Positions 1 through 8,520 of a stretch of 49,029 bases of DNA are shown in pieces; the first letter of the stretch is position 1; every line of letters begins with the position of its first letter. The notes beneath the pieces were generated by a model. It searched no databases. It worked only from the letters and a program-made list of their open reading frames with translations, and had not been told where the DNA came from. Where the stretch lies: assembly GCA_900316365.1 (NCBI GenBank), contig ONCO01000009.1:1-49029 (forward strand), in the 5' to 3' direction. Position numbers and translations under genes: made by a program. The DNA comes from an uncultured Erysipelotrichaceae bacterium (GTDB lineage Bacteria > Bacillota_I > Bacilli_A > RFN20 > CAG-826).

Positions 1-198
1 GACTTTCTGCGGGTTGCCGGCATTATCGGTTAAGGCCTGGGTATCGGCGATCATGATATACATCTCGTCGAACTTGCCTTCGTTCTGTAATTCGACCCTA
101 CGTCTTAAGGAACCGACGTAATGGCCGATATGAAGTCTGCCGGTTGGGCGGTCGCCCGTCAGCATGATTAATGGTTTTTTATTTTCAACGTTTTCCAT
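1..198 (-). CDS. trpS: Tryptophanyl-tRNA synthetase, N-terminal 66 residues (cut by window edge)
   Basis: This class I aminoacyl-tRNA synthetase charges tRNA-Trp with tryptophan in the cytoplasm. Only the first 66 codons lie in the window. They contain the TrpRS signature [17 protein letters not shown] at residues 15-31, which includes the ATP-binding HIGH box, followed by [11 protein letters not shown], the start of the tryptophan-binding region. The ATG at 198 has no Shine-Dalgarno sequence. A -10 element (TAGAAT, 208-213) sits nine bases upstream, so the mRNA is probably leaderless. No T-box leader is possible in that space. The rest of the gene continues leftward beyond base 1. Lysyl- or tyrosyl-tRNA synthetase is excluded by the GDRPTG motif. 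Confidence 0.93.
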   Translation of the reverse strand, partial: MENVENKKPLIMLTGDRPTGRLHIGHYVGSLRRRVELQNEGKFDEMYIMIADTQALTDNAGNPQKV

Positions 199-207
199 AA
201 CTTGGAC

Positions 208-216
208 ATTCTAACA
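208..216 (-). promoter_or_regulatory. Extended -10 promoter of trpS
   Basis: On the minus strand the bases read TGT followed by TAGAAT, an extended -10 element. There is no convincing -35 hexamer. Nine bases separate it from the trpS ATG, so transcription should begin about two or three bases before the start codon. Confidence 0.5.
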
Positions 217-260
217 CGCGCGCAAGGAATTGTGTTTCCCCTAATCGAATAAGGGGGCCA

Positions 261-290
261 ATAAAACAAAAGACAAGCCTCAGCTTGCCT
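261..290 (-). terminator. Rho-independent terminator after tRNA-Ala
   Basis: On the minus strand an 8-bp stem (AGGCAAGC / GCTTGTCT, one G-T pair) with a TGAG loop is followed by TTTGTTTT. It closes the tRNA-Ala transcript before trpS. Confidence 0.75.
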
Positions 291-340
291 CATTTCAACG
301 AGTGAGCCCCAATTGGTGCTCGGTTCGATTGCTATCAATT

Positions 341-416
341 TGGTGGACCGTAAGAGGCTCGAACTCTCGACCTCCTCCATGCCATGGAGGCGCTCTCCCA
401 ACTGAGCTAACGGCCC
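341..416 (-). tRNA. tRNA-Ala (anticodon GGC)
   Basis: A 76-nt cloverleaf with encoded CCA can be folded by eye. The acceptor stem is GGGCCGT/ACGGTCC, the anticodon stem CCTCC/GGAGG and the loop ATGGCAT, giving anticodon GGC, which reads GCC/GCU. The G3:U70 wobble pair, the main identity element of alanine tRNA, is present. It has its own promoter at 451-479 and terminator at 261-290. Confidence 0.95.
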
Positions 417-450
417 AAATGTTTTTGCTGCGCTTTTAGGCGCGTACATA

Positions 451-479
451 AGAATATTCGCGCCCGTTTTGGATGTCAA
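451..479 (-). promoter_or_regulatory. Sigma-A-type promoter of tRNA-Ala
   Basis: The minus strand has a perfect -35 TTGACA (474-479), a 17-base spacer and a -10 TATTCT (451-456). The predicted start is about 25-30 bases before the tRNA. Confidence 0.8.
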
Positions 480-538
480 TTACTTTTTGAAATCAAAGGC
501 CGATTTCTTTACTATTTCACGCACGCGCATATATGTAA

Positions 539-544
539 TATAAT
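539..544 (+). promoter_or_regulatory. -10 element for the 574 gene
   Basis: A consensus TATAAT lies about 30 bases before the ATG at 574. The best -35 at 17 bases spacing is only TTCACG. No good Shine-Dalgarno sequence is visible in the short leader. Confidence 0.45.
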
Positions 545-573
545 GTGCGCATTGCAATTATCGGGATTCTTTT

Positions 574-1434
574 ATGTTAGATTTCTACAACTTCCTCTCC
601 TGGCTTTCAGGGACTTTCGATGAAGAACCAGGAAACTATGGTTGGTTCCATTTGATGTTTGTCGCCATCGTCGTCGTCCTGACATTCTTGGTCTGCCATT
701 TCTTCAAGGACGCGAAGGACAAGACCTATAGACGCATAGTCTTAATCACTTGGCTCGTCATCGTGCTATTCGAGGTCTATAAAGAGATCATTTTCTCTTT
801 CCATATCAACGAGGAGGACATCCTCAAATCGACTTGGGGCTATCAATGGTATGCCTTCCCATATCAGCTTTGCTCCACCCCTCTTTACGTCCTTCCGCTC
901 ATCGCCTTCCTTCCGGATAGCAACAAGGTCTGCTATTGGATCAGACGCGCTTGCATGTTCTATACCGCGACTTTCGCCTTCTTCGGCGGACTTGTCGTCT
1001 ATATCTATCCAAACGACGTCTTCATCGAAACCATCGGCATCTGCATCCAGACCATGGTCCATCATGGTTCCCAGGTCTTGCTCGGCATCTACACCGCCGT
1101 CTATATGCGCAAGAGCTTCAAAATCAAAGAAGCCTGGACCGCCGTCTGCGCTTTCGCCGTCCTTTCTGGCATCGCCATCCTCCTCAACGAGACCGTCATT
1201 CACCTTATCCCGGAAGGCACGACTTTCAACATGTTCTACATCTCCCGTCACTTCGACTGCACGCTTCCGATCCTTTGCGACGTCTATAAAGCGGTGCCTT
1301 ATGCCTTATTCTTACCAATCTATTTGCTTGGCTTCACTTTAGTCGGAGCGATCATCTTCTTCTCCGAATACGGCATCATCCACCTCGTTTACCATAAGGA
1401 ATTCGCCAAAGCAAAGGAAAATGAGGCTAATTAA
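574..1434 (+). CDS. YwaF/TMEM164-like integral membrane protein
   Basis: This is a 286-residue polytopic membrane protein of unknown biochemical function. Hydrophobic segments at roughly residues 27-45, 57-75, 100-115, 128-148, 155-175, 190-208 and 240-265 suggest seven or eight helices. Conserved-looking polar positions inside the membrane (a Glu-Lys-Glu near residue 71, the pattern FPYQLCS, and MVHHGSQ with paired histidines) resemble the TIGR02206/YwaF family, related to eukaryotic TMEM164. The family link is by pattern and is moderately certain. The next gene starts 14 bases before this one ends, so the two are translationally coupled. The protein starts with few N-terminal charges and has no cleavable signal peptide. 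Confidence 0.65.
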   Translation: MLDFYNFLSWLSGTFDEEPGNYGWFHLMFVAIVVVLTFLVCHFFKDAKDKTYRRIVLITWLVIVLFEVYKEIIFSFHINEEDILKSTWGYQWYAFPYQLCSTPLYVLPLIAFLPDSNKVCYWIRRACMFYTATFAFFGGLVVYIYPNDVFIETIGICIQTMVHHGSQVLLGIYTAVYMRKSFKIKEAWTAVCAFAVLSGIAILLNETVIHLIPEGTTFNMFYISRHFDCTLPILCDVYKAVPYALFLPIYLLGFTLVGAIIFFSEYGIIHLVYHKEFAKAKENEAN

Positions 1435-2131
1435 GAAGTTACTTTTCCCTCTCTTTTTGCTAATTGAAGCAACCCTCTTTTTCGTAATCCTCTTTGCCCC
1501 ATTAAGTTTCCTTGCCGGCAACATACTCCGTTTCTCCACCGTCGGTATCGCCACGATATTCGGCTGGATCTTCTTGGACCAAAAGCCATATTTCGTCATC
1601 TGCGCGGCCTTAACCTTCACCTGCATCGCCGATTTCTTATTGGAGATTGTCGACCCGCCTGAAAGAAGCGCCGCCACGACGTGCTTCCTATTGGCCCAAT
1701 TCGTCTATGCAGGCTATATCTGCTCCTTCGCCTACAACACCGCCGAAACGGTCGTGCATTTAAGCGTGCGCGGCCTTTTGACCATCGCCGCGGGCATCAT
1801 CGTCTTCAAGGTCTTAAAGGACAAAGCTGACTATCTCTCCCTTGTTTCTGTGGTCTATTTCGCTAACCTCCTCTTGAACATCATCTTCTCCTTCATCCAT
1901 TTCAAGGACCATCCTCTGCTCGCTATAGGCTTCCTCTGTTTCGCCCTATGCGACCTTAATGTAGGGCTATCCGTGGGCGTCTCCGCCGGCTATATCGATA
2001 TAAGGGGCCCTCTATACGATTTCCTCTTCCGCTCCCACTTCGACTTCATCTGGCTCTTCTATATACCAAGTCAAACGCTTCTATCTAGCGAGATCTACTT
2101 CCAACAAAGAAAAAGCAGAGCCTCGTTGTAA
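1421..2131 (+). CDS. YhhN-family (TMEM86/lysoplasmalogenase-like) membrane protein
   Basis: This 236-residue, largely hydrophobic protein has about eight predicted helices. Two spaced acidic motifs, TCIADFLLE (near residue 68) and CFALCDLNVGLS (near residue 170), match the pattern of the YhhN/TMEM86 family, whose animal members hydrolyse lysoplasmalogens. Whether bacterial members have that activity is not established. Its start overlaps the preceding membrane-protein gene by 14 bases, so both form a two-gene operon. The stop codon lies inside the loop of a bidirectional terminator. The substrate is unknown; a lipid-related role is only inferred from the family. Confidence 0.62.
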   Translation: MRLIKKLLFPLFLLIEATLFFVILFAPLSFLAGNILRFSTVGIATIFGWIFLDQKPYFVICAALTFTCIADFLLEIVDPPERSAATTCFLLAQFVYAGYICSFAYNTAETVVHLSVRGLLTIAAGIIVFKVLKDKADYLSLVSVVYFANLLLNIIFSFIHFKDHPLLAIGFLCFALCDLNVGLSVGVSAGYIDIRGPLYDFLFRSHFDFIWLFYIPSQTLLSSEIYFQQRKSRASL

Positions 2132-2147
2132 GGCTCTGCTTGTTTTA
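2111..2147. terminator. Bidirectional terminator between convergent genes
   Basis: A 9-bp perfect stem (GCAGAGCCT 2115-2123 / AGGCTCTGC 2131-2139) with a 7-base loop is flanked by AAAA on the left and TTGTTTT on the right. It can terminate the rightward YhhN operon and, in reverse, the leftward lipoprotein locus ending at 2145. Confidence 0.85.
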
Positions 2148-3083
2148 ATTCCCCATAAAGGTCGATGCCGATATCGGGAGAACGTAGATGTAGAATGCCG
2201 TGTACTGTATGTCGTAATAGAAATAGATGCAAGGCGCGCTGCTTTGGGTTTTGAAGCCCAAGTAGGTGGTGAAAGCCTCATCCTCTCCCTTGCCGGTCAA
2301 AACCGTATATCCGGCGTTTTGGCACGTGAGCGCGTAACGAGCGCCGATATCATATGGGTCGGCCACGCCGGTGACGGCGATGCCGACATAAGGTTTGTTG
2401 GCGCTGGAGGAATCGCCTTCCTGTTCCCAGGCTTGCATGGACTCGCCATCCTGAAGCGCGTATTCGGGAACATTGCTGCCGATGACTTTGCTAATCAAAT
2501 CAGTCGGCCAAGCGTTCTTAGGAACGACGACATATGGATAAGCGTAGATGCCTAAGGCCTCTTTGCCGTTATCCGCGCCTTCAAGAACCCACATCTCCAC
2601 GCCGTGAGACCCGGTTTCAAAGTCGCAGACATAGGCGGAATAGGACTTGTTGTAAGTGACCGCCCAGTTACTGAGGGTCAATTCATAGATGTAATCGGTG
2701 ATCGCGGCCTGAATGACTTTGTCGCCGCCTTCTTCGCCCGGTTCGTTGGTCGTGGACGTATGGCCTTCGAAGAAGCAATAGACCCAAAGGGTTGGATCGC
2801 CATAGCTATCCACCCCTTCTTTGGTGCGGAAGGTATCATGCCTGGCTTCTGGGATAACCATGCCCAAGGTGCGAACCATGGTTTCCCTGGTCTCGGCGTC
2901 CCAAGCGGTTCCATTATCAACACAAGAAGATGAGGTAACCGGCTCTTGGCTAGAGGCGACCTCTTGGCTGGACGTCGGGTCGATTGGAGTCGAAGAAGGG
3001 TCCACAGGATTGGTTTTATCGCAGCCGCTTAGGAGCAAAAGCGAAAGGGCCGCTAATAGATAGGATTTCTTCATACTCGTCAT
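2145..3083 (-). CDS. Serine-rich lipoprotein with two copies of an unrecognised repeat domain
   Basis: This is a 312-residue predicted lipoprotein. The signal peptide ends in the lipobox LLSGC (Cys21), followed by a Pro/Ser/Thr linker (about residues 22-52) that should hold the folded part away from the membrane. The remainder appears to be two related units of roughly 110 residues. They share an IPE/VPE motif (VIPEAR and NVPEYAL), an aromatic beta-rich stretch, and a helix followed by NWAV or GYTV. The same unit pattern is seen in the lipoprotein at 6301-7122, so the two are paralogues. I do not recognise the domain. The ATG at 3083 overlaps the preceding stop (TAATG), while the ATG at 3074 gives a more typical MKKS lipoprotein start. 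It is the last gene of the leftward surface locus. Confidence 0.75.
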   Translation of the reverse strand: MTSMKKSYLLAALSLLLLSGCDKTNPVDPSSTPIDPTSSQEVASSQEPVTSSSCVDNGTAWDAETRETMVRTLGMVIPEARHDTFRTKEGVDSYGDPTLWVYCFFEGHTSTTNEPGEEGGDKVIQAAITDYIYELTLSNWAVTYNKSYSAYVCDFETGSHGVEMWVLEGADNGKEALGIYAYPYVVVPKNAWPTDLISKVIGSNVPEYALQDGESMQAWEQEGDSSSANKPYVGIAVTGVADPYDIGARYALTCQNAGYTVLTGKGEDEAFTTYLGFKTQSSAPCIYFYYDIQYTAFYIYVLPISASTFMGN

Positions 3084-6000
3084 TATTCAGCGGTGATATC
3101 CCAGTTATCGAAAGTGTAAAGATCATGCCAGGAACTACCCATTTCGATGGTGATTAAGATGCTTCCATCGTTATTGATGACCATGGTCATGCGATCGTTA
3201 TCTTCGTTAAGGAGCGAATAGGTATTTCCATCAACGCTCTGAAGTACGAAGGTGGTGTCGACGCCCATAAGGTCGTCGACCATATTGAATTCGGTATCGG
3301 AAACAAAGGTATATGTCCAGGTGGCGTAATATGCGCAATCCATGTTGGAATAGGAATGTCCGACTAATTCGCTCGGGAAGGAAGCGGCTGGAGCTTCGGA
3401 ACTAACGGTGACGGTCGCTTTGCCAACGATGCCGGATCCATCTTTCGCAGTGGCGATGATTTCCGCGGTTCCTGCTGATTTTCCGGTGACTTTGCCGCTA
3501 GAAGAAACGGTGGCAACGGCAGGTTTAGAGCTAGACCAGGCGACGCCTTTATCATCGGCATCGCTTGGGTTAACGGTGATGCTAGCCTGGGTGGTTCCGC
3601 CGATGGCGATGGTGTCGTTGCCCAAGGTAACGGAGATGCTGGTGACGAGTTTCGGAGCGGCGACGGTGATGGTGATGGTCGCGGTCAAGCCGGACTCGCT
3701 GGTCGCGGTGACAACAACGCTGCCAGAGCCTTTGCATTTGAAGGACTTGCTGCCTTCCTCAATGTCGGTGGAAGCGACTTCCTCGCCCTCATCGCCGGCG
3801 AAAGCGATGACTGAGGTATCAGCTACTTCGAGTTTGAAGGCCTGCGCGGTCGCGCCGTTTGGGCCAAAGGAAGCGGAGATGTATCCGTTATCGCCAATCT
3901 TGAGGGAGGATTTGGAGCAGGATAGGCTCATGCTGGTAGCCGCGACATACTTAGTTAAGGTTTCGTTCTGGCTATAGACATTAGCCTTGTAATTCTTGCC
4001 AGCGACGTCGAGGTTATAGCTGTAATCGGCTTGGTTGGTGAAGGAAGAGGAGACTTTGATCTTGAGATAGCCGGCGGTGTTTTTATCGGTAAAGGTTCCG
4101 AAGATGGCATAGCCATCATCGTCATTGCCGGAATAAGGAAGGGTGAATTCGGCTTCGCCGTCGAAACGGATCTTTACCTCGGAGGCGCTGACTTCGAAGA
4201 AGTTTGGCTTGTAGTCACCTTCTTTCCAAATGCCGATCAGGCCGGTAGCGACGCTATCCTCTGGGAGGACGGTGATGGTGATTTCGTTGGATTTGACCTC
4301 TTCGTCGGTCGCGCCATAGGCGCTGGTAGCGTAAATGGTGACCTGGCCAGGAGTAAGCGGCGTCAAGACGCCGTTCGCGCCGATGGTCGCGACAGAGCTA
4401 TCGCTGACGTGCCAGGTGATGGACTTGTTGCTCGCATTGTTTGGAGTGACGGAACCATTAATCTGGAGAGTGTTGCCCATCTTGACGCTGGTGGCGTTAT
4501 TCGCCGCGGCGATGCTGACGGAGGTAACTGGGTTGTTTGGAGCCTCATAGTGGGAATGGCACTGGTCATTGGCGATGAAGGCCACGCCTTTGAGGGACAT
4601 CTCATAGGCGGTGCCGATCATGTTGCTATAGAGGTGGATTCTGACTTTGGAGGCAGGAGCAAAGCTCTTTTCCATCAAGTGGAGGTTATCTGGGGAGTTA
4701 TGTTCCTTGACCTCGTCGGTGATATCAGCGACCTCGGTCCAAGTCTGACCATCATTGGAGGTTTCGATGGCAATCTTGGTGAGGTAGTTCTCACCGACAT
4801 AGTAGTTGCTGAATAAAGCGCCGTAATAGAAGGAGATGCCAGAGACCTGCTGATCGGAGAAGTCGAAGGTGGCCACCGCATCACCCGGGAATTCCTTATT
4901 CATGGTTTCCTGCTGTGAGCTCTTCATGACCATGACGTTAGCGCCGTTGAAGATTGGGCTAGATTCGGTGCCGGTAAGGATTCTGACGCCTTCGTTGACG
5001 GTGACGTCGAATGGTTTGGTGTTGTTGATGCTGTTGGTGGAGGCGACATTGCCATCGATCAAGGTGCCATCGAAGGTTAAGTTATAGACCGCGCCGTCAA
5101 GATTCTGAGAAGCGAGTGGGTTAACGTGGACCTTGATGTGGTTGCTCTCGACTGGGGTCGCACCAGCTGGGGCTTCGGCGACGGCATAGATTTCGCAATC
5201 ACCGGCGGAAGCGCCGACGATTAAGCGGGCATGGGTGTTGTTATAGCCGACAAAGGCGACGTCTTCATTGGTGGAGACGTAAGTGATGCCGTTATGTCTG
5301 ACTTGTCTAGCTTCTTCAACGCCATCTGGGGCATCCCAAGTAGCAGAGAGGTCAAATGGAATACCTTCTTCGATTTCAACGACATAGGTATCGTCATTCT
5401 TTAAGGCATTCTCATCGACATCGATGGTCAAAGAGGCAGGATAGACCTGGACCTGAGGTCCGCTCCAACCTTTGTATTGCCAATACTCTTTGACGTTATT
5501 CGCATTCGGAGCTTCTGGAAGGGTGCCGGTCCAGGAGGTGGTGCCAATCTGATATAACTGAGCGGCGACGATGTTCTTGTCGGTGTCGATATCGACGTCG
5601 AAGCCACCGATTTTATTAAAGGTTAAGGTAGTTGGGTCAATGGTGAAGAAGATGGTGTTGATGGAGACGTCATACGCCCAGGCGTAAGCTTCCTCGACGA
5701 TCTCTTGGACCGCTTCGGCGTTGACGATATAGAAGACGCCTTCCATGTACTGGACTTTGGCTTTGTATTTGCTAATGCCGGCCATGACCTCACGGATGTC
5801 GAGGGAGTTCATGTTGCCAAGACCAACCTTCGCGCCGTTATAGCCTTCCTTTAACCAGGAGTTCACTTCACCGGCATTGGCAGCCTTGAAGTATTGATAA
5901 GATTCGCCCTGGTAGTCATGGAAGTATTGGGAATAGTTCTCATCAAAGACGATCTGGTAGTCGTTATAGTAGGCCTCATATTCGCCAGTCTCGAAATCGT

Positions 6001-6283
6001 TGGCTAAGGCGCCGCTATAGACGGTCATATTGCTGTAATCCGCCGCTAAAGCGCGAGTCAAGGCTTCCTGGACGGTGATTACGCTGCCACCACCCTGGGA
6101 AGAGGATGGAATGGTCGCGGAGCTCTCAGAGACTGGGAGAGAAGAGATAGCATCAGAAGCGCTTGGGATGGAAGTCGCTGGATTATCGATGCTAGAAGAT
6201 GGGGTGTCGTTATTGTTCTCGCCGCAGGAGACAAGACCCATTAACGCGGCGGTAGAGAGAAGAAGCAAACTGCTCTTTTTCAT
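3083..6283 (-). CDS. Large multidomain Big2 (Ig-like) surface lipoprotein
   Basis: This protein of about 1066 residues is a predicted surface lipoprotein with lipobox GLVSC (Cys20) and a Ser-rich linker. The segments I see, in order, are: an unrecognised N-terminal domain (about 70-290); a degenerate Ig-like domain (about 290-400); a beta-sandwich region containing KIAIETSNDGQTW, reminiscent of discoidin/F5-8C carbohydrate-binding modules (about 405-575); a clear Big2 domain with the pattern VTPNNASNKSITWHVSDSSV (about 590-680); a unit starting GLIGIWK (about 685-785); two further Big2-like domains, the second with SSKPAVATVSSSGKVTG (about 790-985); and a C-terminal domain starting SELVGHSY. 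I see no catalytic motif, so adhesion or glycan binding is the likely role. The second ATG (6283) is chosen because AAAGGA lies eight bases before it; an ATG at 6289 is too close to that site. Confidence 0.8.
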   Translation of the reverse strand: MKKSSLLLLSTAALMGLVSCGENNNDTPSSSIDNPATSIPSASDAISSLPVSESSATIPSSSQGGGSVITVQEALTRALAADYSNMTVYSGALANDFETGEYEAYYNDYQIVFDENYSQYFHDYQGESYQYFKAANAGEVNSWLKEGYNGAKVGLGNMNSLDIREVMAGISKYKAKVQYMEGVFYIVNAEAVQEIVEEAYAWAYDVSINTIFFTIDPTTLTFNKIGGFDVDIDTDKNIVAAQLYQIGTTSWTGTLPEAPNANNVKEYWQYKGWSGPQVQVYPASLTIDVDENALKNDDTYVVEIEEGIPFDLSATWDAPDGVEEARQVRHNGITYVSTNEDVAFVGYNNTHARLIVGASAGDCEIYAVAEAPAGATPVESNHIKVHVNPLASQNLDGAVYNLTFDGTLIDGNVASTNSINNTKPFDVTVNEGVRILTGTESSPIFNGANVMVMKSSQQETMNKEFPGDAVATFDFSDQQVSGISFYYGALFSNYYVGENYLTKIAIETSNDGQTWTEVADITDEVKEHNSPDNLHLMEKSFAPASKVRIHLYSNMIGTAYEMSLKGVAFIANDQCHSHYEAPNNPVTSVSIAAANNATSVKMGNTLQINGSVTPNNASNKSITWHVSDSSVATIGANGVLTPLTPGQVTIYATSAYGATDEEVKSNEITITVLPEDSVATGLIGIWKEGDYKPNFFEVSASEVKIRFDGEAEFTLPYSGNDDDGYAIFGTFTDKNTAGYLKIKVSSSFTNQADYSYNLDVAGKNYKANVYSQNETLTKYVAATSMSLSCSKSSLKIGDNGYISASFGPNGATAQAFKLEVADTSVIAFAGDEGEEVASTDIEEGSKSFKCKGSGSVVVTATSESGLTATITITVAAPKLVTSISVTLGNDTIAIGGTTQASITVNPSDADDKGVAWSSSKPAVATVSSSGKVTGKSAGTAEIIATAKDGSGIVGKATVTVSSEAPAASFPSELVGHSYSNMDCAYYATWTYTFVSDTEFNMVDDLMGVDTTFVLQSVDGNTYSLLNEDNDRMTMVINNDGSILITIEMGSSWHDLYTFDNWDITAE

Positions 6284-6300
6284 ATACATAGTCCTTTCTT

Positions 6301-7122
6301 TTATGCTCTATAGATATCGAGGGTGACAACCGGGCGGTCGGTTTCAATGTTGGCCGCCATCGCAGTGTCGACATCGTAATAGGTAAGCTGGTTATATAAG
6401 CCCCAGGATTCCTGGTATCCGCTATAGGAGTCGTAATAAACCTGCATATCCCAACCTTCTTTCTTTAAGGTGTTGATATATGCGCTATAGGTTTCGGTGT
6501 CGACGCCATAGCAGGTAAGCTGCAAGACGGTGATGCCATAGAGGCTACCAGTGCCAAAGGTGTAGAAATCGGCAGCCAATGCCGGAAGCTCATGACCGCA
6601 GAATTCCATGACTTTGTCATTTGGGAAGACGCTGACCTTATCGTGGTAGAGCCATGCGGCGATCGTGACCGCCTTTTTACCGTTTGGATTATTCGCGGCG
6701 AAAGTCACGAGCAAGAAGGTATCGAAGGAGACGCGGACATTACCGACAAAGGAATTGCCGTCGGCTTCCACCGTCCATCCTCCAACCTTAAGCCCGACCT
6801 TATATAAAGCCGCCTTATCTTCGGAATCTTCGGTAAAACAAGTGATACGGGTATAGGTGACTCCGGATTCTGTCATTTCGTTTTGCGATTCGTACGAAGT
6901 CGCCTCAAGAAGCGGTAAATTGACCGCATATTGTCCTAAAGTCACAGCTAAGTCGGCATCGACTTGCTCGTTCCATCTGATCTGTTTGATATCGCTAGAA
7001 ACAGGTTCGAGAGAACTGCTTACCGGGTCGATTGAAACGTCATTGCTACTGACTGGATCAACCCCGCCGCAGGCGCTTAAAATCCCCGCGGCCAAAACAA
7101 AACATATTATTCTATTCTTCAA
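6301..7122 (-). CDS. Serine-rich lipoprotein, paralogue of the 2145-3083 product
   Basis: This 273-residue predicted lipoprotein has lipobox ILSAC (Cys18) and a linker with the repeated motif DPVSS. The body is two similar units: one has LPLLEA, a central TYTRITCF strand and VGGWTVE; the other has LPALAA, TVLQLTCY and KEGWDMQ. The shared pattern is LP-x-L-x-A ... LTC/ITCF ... GW. The domain is not one I can name. The start codon is TTG at 7122, chosen because a strong Shine-Dalgarno sequence (GGGAGGTGG, 7128-7136) sits just upstream and no in-frame ATG lies near. Only 17 bases separate it from the next gene, so it is probably cotranscribed with the Big2 lipoprotein downstream. Confidence 0.75.
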   Translation of the reverse strand: MKNRIICFVLAAGILSACGGVDPVSSNDVSIDPVSSSLEPVSSDIKQIRWNEQVDADLAVTLGQYAVNLPLLEATSYESQNEMTESGVTYTRITCFTEDSEDKAALYKVGLKVGGWTVEADGNSFVGNVRVSFDTFLLVTFAANNPNGKKAVTIAAWLYHDKVSVFPNDKVMEFCGHELPALAADFYTFGTGSLYGITVLQLTCYGVDTETYSAYINTLKKEGWDMQVYYDSYSGYQESWGLYNQLTYYDVDTAMAANIETDRPVVTLDIYRA

Positions 7123-7202
7123 TCAAACCACCTCCCTAATAGTGGCGTAGACCTATAGGTCCACATTTTTTCCGAACGTAATTTTTGAACTGCTCCAAAA
7201 AT

Positions 7203-7237
7203 TGTCAATCAAAATCTTAACTTATTTTTCAAGTTAA
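7203..7237 (-). promoter_or_regulatory. Inverted repeat and TTGACA upstream of the lipoprotein operon
   Basis: In the 225-base gap upstream of the TTG-start lipoprotein gene, the minus strand carries a perfect 7-bp inverted repeat (TTAACTT / AAGTTAA, 7217-7237, 7-base spacer). Next to it is a -35-like TTGACA at 7203-7208. The -10 at 17-18 bases spacing (AAAATT/AAATTA) is poor. The repeat could be an operator; no regulator is identified. Confidence 0.35.
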
Positions 7238-7304
7238 CATCGTTACTTCTTTATCGATAAATCGGTAACGAACGGAAAAAGCCCGCTTTAGTCGAAAGAA
7301 GGAA

Positions 7305-7331
7305 GAAAAAAGACCTGCCGAAGCAGGCCTT
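7305..7331 (-). terminator. Terminator after the CBM lipoprotein gene
   Basis: The minus strand has a 9-bp stem (AAGGCCTGC / GCAGGTCTT, one G-T pair) closed by a stable C(TTCG)G tetraloop and followed by a T run. It separates the GH3/CBM pair from the three downstream lipoprotein genes. Confidence 0.85.
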
Positions 7332-7347
7332 CAAAGAGGATTATTTT

Positions 7348-8490
7348 TTACTCTTCGTTGCTGATGAGGTTGGCTGGTTTGGCGGTTGGCCAAGTGACTT
7401 CGGAGGTGCTATAGACCTTCAAGCAGTCGACCATCGGAGCGGTCGAGAGAGCGGTACCGTACATTTTTTCCATGTTATCGGTAATCATCTCGATCTTGTT
7501 CGCACCGGCTTTGAGGGTAACTTCGGCCGTGAGAAGATAATCGCTGAAAGGCTTCCAGCCATCGCCCTGCGGTGGGACATTCTCGAAGGTGATGGAGCCA
7601 TAGTTCATGGCAACGCCATTAACCTTAACCTTATACATATCCGCGTCGATTTGTACCGGAGTCTTGTATTCGGCAGAGAGTCTCATGTAGATGGTGGCTT
7701 TGGTGTCCTCGACGTCGACGTTAAGATCAAAGACAAGGTTATTGCCCTTCTCATAGAGGTGATGGACGAAGTAGCCATTGCTGGCTTTAGCCTCTTTAGT
7801 ATCGTCCTTCTGAATGAGGTTACGGCCATTTGAACCACCGCTATAGGTGGCACCCTGCATGCCTAAGCCATTACGGTCTTCGGTGATGCATGGGCAATAT
7901 TCGGCCTCGAAGGTCTTGGCTTTGACTTTCTTGGAGCCGACAGCGCCCCAAGAAGCATAGAGAGTTAACTTCTGTTGGACCGGTTGAGTGAAGTCGTAAT
8001 ATTGCGGACCGTTCGCGGAGAGCATCCAGCCGGTGAAGGCGAAGCCGCTTCTATTTGGGTCGCTAGGTTCAGCGATAGCCTGCCCTTCGGTGACTTTGGT
8101 CACGGTAGGCTGCGGAGCGCCTTCGTAGTTGAGGTTGAAGGTTACGTCAAGGATCTCAAACCAACCAGCATAAAGGTTGGTGTTCTTGGTGATCGTCTTA
8201 TTGAAGTCGTAAACGTTAAGGCAATCTGCATCCTTGAACCAATTGTTGAAGACGTGACCATCCCAAGTAGGATCATCTGGACGGGCGACCTTTTCGCCTT
8301 TATTAACCGTCTTGGTCTCGATGACGTCATCTTTGGTGCCATCATTCTTATGGAAACTGACGGTGAAAGTGCTAGCTTCCTCGCTGCTGCTAGGAACATC
8401 TACCGGCTTGCTTTTTTCGACAGGCTGGACGCAGGCAGATAAACCCAAAGCGGCGAAAAGAAGCGTCGCGGTTAAGAGTTTCTTTTTCAT
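7348..8490 (-). CDS. Lipoprotein with two InlB-type repeats and a CBM6-like domain
   Basis: This 380-residue predicted lipoprotein has lipobox LSAC (Cys20) and a short Ser/Glu linker. Two Listeria-Bacteroides (InlB B-type) repeats follow at about 43-113 and 114-182. They are recognisable from the endings NWFKDADCLNVYDFNKTIT..LYAGW and GWMLSANGPQYYDFTQPV..LYASW. From about residue 190 the region begins FEAEYCPC and contains GGSNGRNLI and LKAGANKIEM, a pattern typical of family 6/35 carbohydrate-binding modules. A role as a glycan-binding surface protein is inferred. A good Shine-Dalgarno sequence (AAAGGAGAT) supports the ATG at 8490. It lies 72 bases downstream of the GH3 gene, in the same direction, with a stem-loop between them. 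Confidence 0.8.
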   Translation of the reverse strand: MKKKLLTATLLFAALGLSACVQPVEKSKPVDVPSSSEEASTFTVSFHKNDGTKDDVIETKTVNKGEKVARPDDPTWDGHVFNNWFKDADCLNVYDFNKTITKNTNLYAGWFEILDVTFNLNYEGAPQPTVTKVTEGQAIAEPSDPNRSGFAFTGWMLSANGPQYYDFTQPVQQKLTLYASWGAVGSKKVKAKTFEAEYCPCITEDRNGLGMQGATYSGGSNGRNLIQKDDTKEAKASNGYFVHHLYEKGNNLVFDLNVDVEDTKATIYMRLSAEYKTPVQIDADMYKVKVNGVAMNYGSITFENVPPQGDGWKPFSDYLLTAEVTLKAGANKIEMITDNMEKMYGTALSTAPMVDCLKVYSTSEVTWPTAKPANLISNEE

Positions 8491-8520
8491 ATTCGTATCT
8501 CCTTTCTAAGGAATAGTTGC

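Noticed and set aside
199-340. Possible T-box riboswitch before trpS
   Set aside because: The gap holds the tRNA-Ala terminator and an extended -10 nine bases from the ATG; there is no room for a T-box leader and no T-box motif.
168-479. A 103-codon minus-strand frame across the tRNA-Ala gene
   Set aside because: It reads through the tRNA, its promoter and its terminator, and overlaps the trpS start. It has no start signal.
3083-6283. Catalytic domain in the Big2 lipoprotein
   Set aside because: No consistent active-site motif was visible; only Ig-like and beta-sandwich patterns are supported.
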